From Rhodanobacteraceae bacterium (GTDB lineage Bacteria; Pseudomonadota; Gammaproteobacteria; Xanthomonadales; SZUA-5), in NCBI GenBank assembly GCA_024234055.1, contig JACKOW010000001.1, positions 846,001 to 910,000 of the forward strand: DNA of 64,000 nt. The letters run 5' to 3'. Positions 57,430 to 64,000 of the stretch are shown piece by piece (positions within the stretch are counted from its first letter, which is position 1; each line of letters opens with the position of its first letter). The notes beneath the pieces were generated by a model. The model did no database searches, had not been told where the DNA came from, and saw nothing but the letters and a program-made list of their open reading frames with translations. The position numbers and the translations under genes were made by a program.

Positions 57430-58701
57430 CTACACCCGCGAGCTGTAGTCGCCTTCCAGCACCCATTTGTAGCTGGTCAGTTCGGTCAAACCCATCGGCC
57501 CACGGGCATGCAGTTTCTGGGTGGACACGGCCACTTCAGCGCCCAGATCCAGCTCGCCGCCGTCGGTGAAGCGGGTGCTGGAGTTCCAGTAGACCGCGGC
57601 GGAATCGATGCGGGCCAGGAACTCCTCTGCCAGCACCGCGTCATCACTGAGGATGCCGTCGGAATGACCGCTGGAATGGGCTTCGATATGGCGCATGGCG
57701 GCTTCGGCATCGTCGACGATGGCGATGCCGAGCATCAGAGACAGCCATTCCGTGTCGAAATCCGCGCTGCCCGCAGGGCTCACCCGTGCTGATGTCTGGT
57801 TGGCAGCCAGCGCCAGGGCCCGCTCATCGCAGCGGAATTCGACGCCATCGGCTGCCAGCGTTCGCACCAGTTCAGGTACAAAGTCGGCAGCCACCTGGCG
57901 GTGTATCAGCACTGTATCCAGTGCGTTGCAGACGGTGGGCCTTTGTACCTTGGCGTTGCGGATCACCGGCAGCGCCCGCGCCAGATCGGCGGCCTGGTCC
58001 ACATACAGATGGCAGATGCCGATGCCGCCAGTGATCACGGGTATGCGACTTTCGCGGCGGCAGAAGGCATGCAGGCCGGCGCCGCCGCGGGGGATGATCA
58101 GATCGACCAGATCATCCTGCTGCAGCAGAGCCAGACTGGCCTCGCGCTCGATCGAGTCGATGAACTGCAGTGCCTCGACGGGCAGGCCGCTGCTGCTGAG
58201 CGCCTCCCTGGCTATGCGCAGCAGGATGCGGTTGCTGGCAATCGCCTCCTTGCCGCCCCGCAGTACCGCCGCATTGCCGGTCTTGATCGCCAGCGCGGCG
58301 ACGTCGATGGTGACATTGGGCCGCGATTCGTAGATGACGCCGAGCACGCCCAGCGGCACCCGGCGCTTGTGGGCACGCAGGCCATTGCGCAGCGTGTGCA
58401 CTTCAAAACGTTGACCGAGCGGGTCGGCGAGCGCGGCGATGCGCTCCAGATCGCTGGCCATGCCCTCGATGCGTGCCGGCGTCAGCCGCAGCCGGTCAAG
58501 CATGGCGCCATCCAGGCCGGCGATCGCGCCCTGATCCAGATCGGTGCGGTTGGCGGCGACGATGGCCTCGCTCTGCTCACGCAGAATGCTGGCCAGTCCG
58601 ATCAGGAAGGCGTCGCGCTCCGCGGAACTGCTGCGCTTGAGCACACGGCATGAAGTGCGCGCGGCGGCCGCTTGCGCACGAACGGACTCGATCACTTTCA
58701 T
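57430..58701 (-). CDS. proA: Gamma-glutamyl phosphate reductase
   Basis: Second step of proline synthesis: reduces glutamyl-5-phosphate to glutamate semialdehyde with NADPH. 423 residues starting MKVIESVRAQAAAARTSCRV. Family motifs: VPLGVLGVIYESRPNVTIDV, NAAVLRGGKEAIASN, LIIPRGGAGLHAFCRRESRI and VQRPTVCNALDTVLIH with the catalytic Cys; HARGPMGLTELTSYKWVLEG at the C-terminus. The ATG overlaps the proB stop by 4 bases. The order proB-proA is standard. Confidence 0.97.
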   Translation of the reverse strand: MKVIESVRAQAAAARTSCRVLKRSSSAERDAFLIGLASILREQSEAIVAANRTDLDQGAIAGLDGAMLDRLRLTPARIEGMASDLERIAALADPLGQRFEVHTLRNGLRAHKRRVPLGVLGVIYESRPNVTIDVAALAIKTGNAAVLRGGKEAIASNRILLRIAREALSSSGLPVEALQFIDSIEREASLALLQQDDLVDLIIPRGGAGLHAFCRRESRIPVITGGIGICHLYVDQAADLARALPVIRNAKVQRPTVCNALDTVLIHRQVAADFVPELVRTLAADGVEFRCDERALALAANQTSARVSPAGSADFDTEWLSLMLGIAIVDDAEAAMRHIEAHSSGHSDGILSDDAVLAEEFLARIDSAAVYWNSSTRFTDGGELDLGAEVAVSTQKLHARGPMGLTELTSYKWVLEGDYSSRV

Positions 58702-59792
58702 AGCATCACCAGATCGTCGCGATGGATGAATTCCGGGCCGAAGTCATAGCCGAGGATCAGCTCGACTTCGCCGGAGCGCTTGCCGGCGATGCGTTTGAGC
58801 TCACTGGCGCCGTAGTTGGCGATGCCGCGTGCCAACGCACGTCCGCTTTCGGTGTGAACCGTGACCGTGTCGCCACGATCAAAATCGCCGTCGACCCGCC
58901 TGATGCCCACGCCCAGCAGGCTTTTTCCCTGACTCAATGCCTGTTCGGCACCTGAATCAATGGATACGCCCACGCCAGTGCGCAGCCCGCCGAGGATGTA
59001 GCGCTTGCGCGCCTCGCGCGGGGGGGTGAGCGCGCTGAAACGGGTGCCGATCGCCGCGCCTTCGATCAAGCGCGAGATCACCTGGGGATCGGCGCCGCTG
59101 GCGATGACCACTTCGGTGCCGCCGCGCCGGGCGATGTCGGCAGCACGCAGCTTGGTCAGCATGCCGCCGGTGCCATGAGCGCCGGCGCGACCGCCCGCCG
59201 CCTGCCACAGCGCCTCGGGTATCTCCGGTGTGTCGACGCGCGGAACCAGCTGAGCCTCAGGCGACAGCCGTGGATCGGCATCGAACAGGCCCTGTTGATC
59301 GGTCAGCAGAATCAACAGACGCGCATCAATCAGATTGGCGACCAGCGCCGACAGCTGATCGTTGTCGCCGACGCGGATCTCTTCGGTGGCCACGGTGTCG
59401 TTCTCGTTGACGATGGGCAGCACTCCGTGGGCGTACAGCTCTTCGAAGGTGCGGCGCGCATTCAGATAGCTGCGGCGTTGCTCCAGATCGGTGCGCGTGA
59501 GCAGCACTTGGGCCACGGTCTGTCGGTAGTGACCAAACAGCTCACTGTAGAGCGCCATCAGTCGCGGTTGCCCGACGGCGGCAAGCATCTGCTTGGCCGC
59601 CACCCGACGCTCACCCGGGGCAATGCCCAGGGCCTCGCGCCCGGCTGCGACCGCACCCGAGCTGACCCAGGCGATCTGATGGCCAGCGGCCGTCAGGCCC
59701 GCCAGCGTCCGGGCGTACTCGATCAAGCGCGGTGCCGACAGGCGCCCGTCTTCGGTGGCGGTGGAGGTACCAATCTTGATGACGACGCGCAT
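58698..59792 (-). CDS. proB: Glutamate 5-kinase with PUA domain
   Basis: First step of proline synthesis: phosphorylates glutamate. 364 residues from ATG 59792 (MRVVIKIGTSTATEDGRLSA). Amino-acid-kinase signatures: IAWVSSGAVAAGREALG, RRSYLNARRTFEELYAHGVL then PIVNENDTVATEEIRVGDND, and GTGGMLTKLRAADIARRGGT. The C-terminal PUA domain (about 265-364) contains ALSQGKSLLGVGIRRVDGDF. Feedback inhibition by proline is known for the family. No attenuator was recognised upstream. Confidence 0.97.
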   Translation of the reverse strand: MRVVIKIGTSTATEDGRLSAPRLIEYARTLAGLTAAGHQIAWVSSGAVAAGREALGIAPGERRVAAKQMLAAVGQPRLMALYSELFGHYRQTVAQVLLTRTDLEQRRSYLNARRTFEELYAHGVLPIVNENDTVATEEIRVGDNDQLSALVANLIDARLLILLTDQQGLFDADPRLSPEAQLVPRVDTPEIPEALWQAAGGRAGAHGTGGMLTKLRAADIARRGGTEVVIASGADPQVISRLIEGAAIGTRFSALTPPREARKRYILGGLRTGVGVSIDSGAEQALSQGKSLLGVGIRRVDGDFDRGDTVTVHTESGRALARGIANYGASELKRIAGKRSGEVELILGYDFGPEFIHRDDLVML

Positions 59793-60044
59793 GGGATTCG
59801 GGGACAGGGCAGTGCCCCGAGTCTATGCGCAGACGGCCAAAGCAGGCACTCGAAGGGTCGCAACCACAACCATGTGCCGGCTTCTGTAGCTCCAGACAAG
59901 TCTGGACCCAGAAAAGCGGGACTAGCGCCGCCCGAGCATTGAACCATCCTGCCCGTGCCCGTGCCCGTGCCCGTGCCCGTGCCCGTGCCCGTGCCCCGTG
60001 CCCCGTGCCCCGATTCTCGATTCTCGATTCTCGATTCCCGTACC
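59793..60044. repeat. Short tandem arrays between proB and the phosphate porin
   Basis: 252 bases without a gene. A CTCCAGACAAGTCTGGA palindrome at 59891-59907, a 6-bp array (CCCGTG, 59950-59994) passing into 7-bp CCCCGTG (59994-60014), then a CGATTCT 7-bp array (60011-60038). The arrays reach almost to the porin stop codon. Confidence 0.8.
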
Positions 60045-61127
60045 TCAGTACGACAACTGAATCCGGGTCTCGAGGATGTTCGGGTCAACGATCGCGCTGC
60101 CGCGTTCGCCATCCACGTGCACGTAGTTGGCCACCAGTCGAACATTCTTGTTGAGGTACCAGGTGGCACCCGCGGTGACATTGATGGTGTTGCCGCCGCG
60201 CACCAGTCCATCGTCCAGATCCAGATGGCTGACACGCAATGCCAGTTCAAACGCGCGTCCGTCCTCACCCAGCACAGGGCCGTCGATGGCGCCTTCCTTG
60301 TAGCCGCGGCGGTCGCCGCTGGGGAACCAACTGGTCTGGACATACCAGCCGTCAAAGCTCAGGTCTGAGGCGCCCGATCGGGCCAGATCGGCACGCAGGT
60401 ATTCGCCCTGGACCGACCATGAGCCCTCGATCCACAGGGCTTCCAGACCGGTCCGACGAATATCCGAGACACCGGCAATCGAGCCGGTGTCGAAGCGCCT
60501 TGGCGAGAAGTTCGAGGCCTCGCTGCGCGAATTGAAGCGCGCGCTCTTGCTGTCCGGCGCTTCGGTCGTGGCCGCAAGGCCGAAGTGGACGACCGAGGTT
60601 TCGGTGTTGATCGGCGCCCATACCACACGGGCGCCAAGGCCGGTGCCGCCATTGCGGCCCTCGGCATCGCTGTCATAGGTGCTGACCGTGGCGCGCCAGG
60701 GGCCGCGGGCGTACACATATTCCACGCCCAGTCGCCGCGCTATCGAGAAGCTGCTGGGCAAGCCCTGCTCCATGAACATCGTGTAGCGGTCGCTGGTCTG
60801 CTCGTCCAGATACAAGGGTTGCTTGTACTGGCCCACGCGCACGGCATGGTTCGCGTTGGGACGCCATCGGATGAACATATCCGTCCAGACATCGCTGTGG
60901 ACGTCATATTCAGCCTTGGCATCGAAGCCATTCGGTGCTTTCACGCCAACCGCAATCCGACTCCGTCGGATGCCGCTGAGGCTCGTGCTCTGGTCTCCCT
61001 CGTTGGTACGGTTCCAGTCCAGGTGGGTATTGCCGTTGGCTGACCACTTCCAGTCGTCGGCACGGGCGGGCAGGGAAGTCAGAGCAAGGTTGGAGATCAG
61101 GGCGCAGGCAATGACGCGAGGCAACAT
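60045..61127 (-). CDS. Phosphate-selective porin (OprO/OprP type)
   Basis: A 360-residue outer-membrane beta-barrel with a signal peptide (MLPRVIACALISNLALTSLPARA). The mature part alternates hydrophobic and polar residues (SGIRRSRIAVGVKAPNGFDAKAEY, ALRVSHLDLDDGLVRGGNTI, NVTAGATWYLNKNVRLVANY) and ends in the aromatic residue Y (RIQLSY), as barrel proteins do for BAM recognition. ADDWKWSANGNTHLDWNRTN near the start and KAEYDVHSDVWTDMFIRW fit OprO/P. It is divergent from pstS across a 214-base region with a Pho-box-like sequence on its side, which supports phosphate or polyphosphate uptake. Confidence 0.9.
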   Translation of the reverse strand: MLPRVIACALISNLALTSLPARADDWKWSANGNTHLDWNRTNEGDQSTSLSGIRRSRIAVGVKAPNGFDAKAEYDVHSDVWTDMFIRWRPNANHAVRVGQYKQPLYLDEQTSDRYTMFMEQGLPSSFSIARRLGVEYVYARGPWRATVSTYDSDAEGRNGGTGLGARVVWAPINTETSVVHFGLAATTEAPDSKSARFNSRSEASNFSPRRFDTGSIAGVSDIRRTGLEALWIEGSWSVQGEYLRADLARSGASDLSFDGWYVQTSWFPSGDRRGYKEGAIDGPVLGEDGRAFELALRVSHLDLDDGLVRGGNTINVTAGATWYLNKNVRLVANYVHVDGERGSAIVDPNILETRIQLSY

Positions 61128-61162
61128 GGCGGAAGTCTCGGTGACGGAATGGAGACAAGCAT

Positions 61163-61180
61163 GTGACCGCTTTGTTACAG
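61163..61180 (-). promoter_or_regulatory. Pho-box-like site facing the porin gene
   Basis: Read on the minus strand it is CTGTAACAAAGCGGTCAC, matching 13 of 18 positions of the PhoB consensus (CTGTCAT-AWAW-CTGTCAY). It lies 36-53 bases upstream of the porin start. Confidence 0.6.
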
Positions 61181-61275
61181 CATGATGACCAAAGCATCAC
61201 CCGTCTTTCGCAAATCTGCCATCAATGGTGGTTTAGGCCCTTGTTTGCGCGATGAACGCAAGAATTGCTGCGGCA

Positions 61276-61293
61276 TTGTCATATAGCTGCAAT
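61276..61293 (+). promoter_or_regulatory. Pho-box-like site facing pstS
   Basis: TTGTCATATAGCTGCAAT matches the first direct repeat and AT linker of the PhoB consensus almost perfectly (TGTCATATA) and the second repeat partly. It lies 49-66 bases upstream of the pstS ATG, suitable for activation under phosphate limitation. Confidence 0.7.
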
Positions 61294-61341
61294 GTTTCCA
61301 TCACACACTCTCGTTCCATCTTCCCCAGTTGAGTAGCCCTG

Positions 61342-62394
61342 ATGAAAACCCTCCGAGTTTCCCTGCTGTCGTCGATGGTTGCCCTGGCGCTGGTCGCCTG
61401 CGGTTCGCCAGAGGCACCCGCTCCGGCCACGGACAGCGTAGCCAGCTCGACGGCGCCTGCGGCCCAGGCTCAGGTCATTCAGCTGGACGGTTCCAGCACG
61501 GTCTATCCGATCAGCGAGGCGATCGCCGAAGAATTCCAGATGCAGAACCAGGGCAAGCTGAAGGTGACGGTGGGCGTTTCCGGTACGGGCGGCGGCTTCA
61601 AGAAGTTCTGCCGCGGCGAGCTGGACATCGCCAATGCCTCGCGACCGATCCAGAAGTCGGAAATGGAGATCTGCGCCGCTGCTGGCATCAGCTACTACGA
61701 ACTGCCGGTGGCTTTCGACGCACTGACCGTGGTCGCCAATCCCAAGAACGAGTTCCTGTCGACAATTACCGTCGAGCAGCTGAAGAAGATTTGGGCGCCC
61801 GAGTCACAAGGCACCATCTCGCGTTGGAACCAGATCGATCCGAGTTGGCCGGATGCCGAATTCAAGCTCTACGGCGCTGGTTCCGATTCCGGCACCTTTG
61901 ACTACTTCACCGAGGCCGTGGTCGGCAAGGCCAAGTCCAGCCGCGGCGACTACACGGCATCGGAAGACGACAACACGCTGGTCCAGGGCGTAGCCCAGGA
62001 TGTGAATGCGCTCGGTTATTTCGGCTATGCCTATTACGCCGAGAATCAGGACAAGCTCAAGGCTCTGGCGATTGCGCCGACCGAAGGCGCTCCGGGCGTG
62101 CTGCCGAGCGAAGAGGCGGTCATCGCCGGCACCTATGTGCCGCTGGCGCGACCGATGTTCGTCTATGTCAGTGCAAAATCGATGGAACGTCCCGAGATCA
62201 AGCAGTTCCTCGATTTCTACTTCGACAACGTCGCCGAGTTGGCCCGAGAGGTGCGCTATGTGCCGCTGCCAAAGGCCGCCTATGATGGCGTACGCAAGCA
62301 TCTGGCCGAAGGCAAGGTTGGCACCGTGTTCCACGGCGAGCCGGCGACGTCCATCACCATCGAAGAACTGCTTGAGCGCGAAGCGAGCCTGTAA
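61342..62394 (+). CDS. pstS: Phosphate ABC transporter substrate-binding lipoprotein
   Basis: 350 residues. The signal peptide LLSSMVALALVAC ends in a lipobox, so it is anchored to a membrane rather than free as in E. coli. A Ser/Ala/Pro linker precedes the binding domain. Phosphate-contacting motifs: IQLDGSSTVYPISEAIAEEF, GVSGTGGGFKKFCRGELDIA, ASRPIQ and YGAGSDSGTFDYF. The group is the SphX/PstS type with long intervals. A strong hairpin separates it from pstC, and a Pho box lies upstream. Confidence 0.95.
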   Translation: MKTLRVSLLSSMVALALVACGSPEAPAPATDSVASSTAPAAQAQVIQLDGSSTVYPISEAIAEEFQMQNQGKLKVTVGVSGTGGGFKKFCRGELDIANASRPIQKSEMEICAAAGISYYELPVAFDALTVVANPKNEFLSTITVEQLKKIWAPESQGTISRWNQIDPSWPDAEFKLYGAGSDSGTFDYFTEAVVGKAKSSRGDYTASEDDNTLVQGVAQDVNALGYFGYAYYAENQDKLKALAIAPTEGAPGVLPSEEAVIAGTYVPLARPMFVYVSAKSMERPEIKQFLDFYFDNVAELAREVRYVPLPKAAYDGVRKHLAEGKVGTVFHGEPATSITIEELLEREASL

Positions 62395-62422
62395 CGCTGA
62401 ATCGGTAGACTAGATGTTTGGT

Positions 62423-62455
62423 CACGACGGGCGCGAGCTGATCGCGCCCGTCGTG
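62423..62455 (+). promoter_or_regulatory. Strong hairpin between pstS and pstC
   Basis: CACGACGGGCGCGA (62423-62436) and TCGCGCCCGTCGTG (62442-62455) form a perfect 14-bp stem with a 5-base loop. No T run follows, so it is more likely an mRNA-stabilising or partial-termination structure that makes pstS mRNA more abundant than pstCAB mRNA. Confidence 0.7.
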
Positions 62456-62477
62456 CTTGACGAGCTTCGGGGGAAAG

Positions 62478-63407
62478 ATGGGACCAGCGTTATCCAGTCA
62501 GGAGGTTGCCGGAAGGCTGCGCTATCGGCGTTCACGTCACCTGCGCGAGCGATTCATCGAGGGCTTGCTGTTCAGTGCTGCCTTGGTGGCAGTGGCGACC
62601 ACCGTCGGTATCGTGTTCATCCTGCTGAAGGAATCAATCGCCTTCTTCCGCGAAGTGTCGATCATCAGTTTCTTTACCGATTCGCAGTGGACACCGCTGT
62701 TTTCCGACCCTCATTTCGGCATCTGGGTGCTGCTGTCCGGCACATTGACCAGTTCGGGTATCGCGCTGTGCGTGGCCATCCCCGTGGGCACGATTCTGGC
62801 GATCTACCTGTCGGAGTTTGCCTCGGCACGCACACGCGAGATCGCCAAGCCGGTGCTGGAGTTGCTGGCCGGCATTCCGACCATCGTCTTTGGTTACTTC
62901 GCCCTGTTCTTCGTGACTCCGCTGCTCAAGCAGTTCATACCGGGTTTGCCTGGCTTCAATCTGTTGTCGGCGGGACTGGTGATGGGCGTGATGATCGTGC
63001 CCTACATCAGCTCCATCAGTGAGGACGCCATGCGCGCGGTGCCGATGGCACTGCGCGAGGGGGCCTATGCGATGGGTGCGACCCGCCTGCAGGTGGCGTT
63101 GAGCGTGGTTGTGCCAGCGGCCTTTTCCGGACTGGCCGCGGCCTACATTCTGGGAATCTCTCGCGCGGTCGGCGAAACCATGATCGTTGCCGTGGCCGCG
63201 GGCATGCAGCCCAATCTGACCTTCAATCCAACGGAACAGGCAGCGACGATTACCGCCTACATCGTGCAGGTGGCCAAGGGCGATCTGCCCCATGGCAGTG
63301 TTGGCTATCAGACCATCTTTGCTGCCGGTCTGACCTTGTTCGTGCTGACCCTGTGTTTCAACCTGCTCGGCTACTGGTTGCGCCGTCGCTTTCGAGAGGA
63401 GTACTGA
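62478..63407 (+). CDS. pstC: Phosphate ABC transporter permease PstC
   Basis: 309 residues from ATG 62478 behind GGGGGAA; the upstream ATG at 62457 lies before this site. About six spans. FIEGLLFSAALVAVATTVGIVFILLKESIAFF forms the first, GTLTSSGIALCVAIPVGTILAIYLSEFA the start of the core, and EDAMRAVPMALREGAYAMGATRLQVALSVVVPAA the EAA coupling loop. PVLELLAGIPTIVFGYFALFF is a signature of the family. It works with PstA (next) and an ATPase PstB presumably beyond the window. Confidence 0.95.
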   Translation: MGPALSSQEVAGRLRYRRSRHLRERFIEGLLFSAALVAVATTVGIVFILLKESIAFFREVSIISFFTDSQWTPLFSDPHFGIWVLLSGTLTSSGIALCVAIPVGTILAIYLSEFASARTREIAKPVLELLAGIPTIVFGYFALFFVTPLLKQFIPGLPGFNLLSAGLVMGVMIVPYISSISEDAMRAVPMALREGAYAMGATRLQVALSVVVPAAFSGLAAAYILGISRAVGETMIVAVAAGMQPNLTFNPTEQAATITAYIVQVAKGDLPHGSVGYQTIFAAGLTLFVLTLCFNLLGYWLRRRFREEY

Positions 63408-63408
63408 G

Positions 63409-64000
63409 ATGGCTGTCGCTGCCGATCTGCAGGCGACCATCGCCCGCGCCAAGCGCAAGGATGTACTGTTCGTCTGCTTGGGGGTGGCGGCCCTGCTGTT
63501 CGCCGCCTGCACCTTCGTCGCCCTGTTCCTTGACATGGTCAGTGACGGCTGGAGTCGATTGAACGGGAGCTTCTTCACCGAGTTTGCCTCCCGCCGCCCC
63601 GAACGCGCCGGTATTCTGGCAGCCTGGGTGGGCAGCTTCGTGGTGATGTTGGTGACCGCCTTCGTCGCTGTGCCGGTGGGTGTTTCGGCAGGCATCTATC
63701 TGGAGGAATACGCGCCTCGCAATCGGATGACGGCGCTGATCGAGATCAACATCAACAATCTGGCCGGCGTGCCCTCGATTGTCTACGGCCTGTTGGCGCT
63801 CGGCCTGTTCGTGCACACCTTTGGCCTCGGCGCCAGCGTGCTCACGGCGGGCCTGACGCTGGCGCTGCTGATCCTGCCGGTGGTGATCGTGGCCACGCGC
63901 GAAGCCATCCGTGCCGTACCCGGGGCCATCCGAGAGGCGGCCTATGCGCTGGGTGCCACCCGCTGGCAGATGGTCAAGGACCACGTGCTGCCGTACTCCA
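63409..64000 (+). CDS. pstA: Phosphate ABC transporter permease PstA (5' part)
   Basis: Opens with ATG 63409, two bases after the pstC stop codon ends (TGAGATG), with AGAGGAG upstream, and stays open to the window edge (197 codons). The start reads MAVAADLQATIARAKRKDVL, then a first span FVCLGVAALLFAACTFVALF. VAVPVGVSAGIYLEEYAPRN, NINNLAGVPSIVYGLLALGL and ATREAIRAVPGAIREAAYAL plus GATRWQ (coupling loop) are PstA/C signatures. The C-terminus is outside the window. Confidence 0.95.
   Translation, partial: MAVAADLQATIARAKRKDVLFVCLGVAALLFAACTFVALFLDMVSDGWSRLNGSFFTEFASRRPERAGILAAWVGSFVVMLVTAFVAVPVGVSAGIYLEEYAPRNRMTALIEININNLAGVPSIVYGLLALGLFVHTFGLGASVLTAGLTLALLILPVVIVATREAIRAVPGAIREAAYALGATRWQMVKDHVLPYS

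Noticed and set aside
62423..62455. Intrinsic terminator after pstS
   Set aside because: The stem is strong but no T run follows and pstC needs read-through.

Overview
The window looks like a chromosomal segment of a GC-rich gammaproteobacterium, most likely order Lysobacterales (Xanthomonadales), near the Rhodanobacteraceae. This is inferred from several things: the rsmI / lpoA / yraN cluster, the erpA / bactofilin / DUF6776 cluster, divergent pst and phosphate-porin genes, Xanthomonad-style secreted proteins, and a very heavy load of palindromic intergenic repeats with a resident REP-associated transposase. No rRNA, tRNA, CRISPR array or prophage was recognised.

Layout. 1-4.4 kb (mostly minus strand): the start of a secreted protein leaving the window, a membrane-anchored AraC regulator with an extracytoplasmic carbohydrate-binding-like sensor, metF, then a plus-strand membrane protein. 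4.8-7.1 kb: a secreted delta-60 repeat protein. 7.6-10.2 kb: clpB behind a plausible sigma32 promoter. 10.2-11.3 kb: a RAYT gene bracketed by its repeats. 11.4-21.6 kb: a tightly packed operon (DUF2170/YjfI, a PspA-like coiled-coil protein, a small conserved protein, YqiJ, flotillin YqiK, a four-helix-bundle protein, a 1696-residue AAA 'DNA repair' ATPase), preceded by two 13-bp palindromes. A spermidine-synthase-like gene follows. 23.4-24.9 kb: a small membrane protein and an orphan HlyD-type adaptor. 25.5-30.5 kb: a REC-PAS-GGDEF-EAL protein overlapping a YejE/YejF-like ABC pair. 30.7-33.7 kb: a Sel1 protein and a large secreted protein. 34.0-38.6 kb: lpoA-yraN-FAD oxidase (minus) divergent from rsmI. 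39.1-47.7 kb (minus): a secreted protein, YdjM-type hydrolase, maeB, ampE, nudC, erpA, bactofilin and DUF6776. 48.0-53.6 kb: a degenerate REC-REC-GGDEF-EAL protein and a hybrid histidine kinase. 53.9-59.8 kb: iscA, asnS, a GT2/GtrA pair, proA-proB. 60.0-64.0 kb: a phosphate porin divergent from pstS-pstC-pstA, with a Pho-box-like sequence facing each side.

Working together. The 11.4-21.6 kb operon resembles envelope-stress modules built around PspA and flotillin, here joined to a giant AAA ATPase; it is the strongest candidate for a poorly described system. The porin moves phosphate across the outer membrane to PstS and the PstCA permease. LpoA activates a periplasmic penicillin-binding protein. 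The two degenerate GGDEF/EAL proteins look like c-di-GMP receptors or switches rather than obvious cyclases.

Repeats. Almost every gap over 150 bp contains palindromic dispersed repeats or short tandem arrays whose unit is 7 or 8 bp. Several arrays run into coding ends (yqiJ, yqiK, the four-helix-bundle gene, yraN). Because 7 and 8 are not multiples of 3, copy-number change would shift reading frames there.
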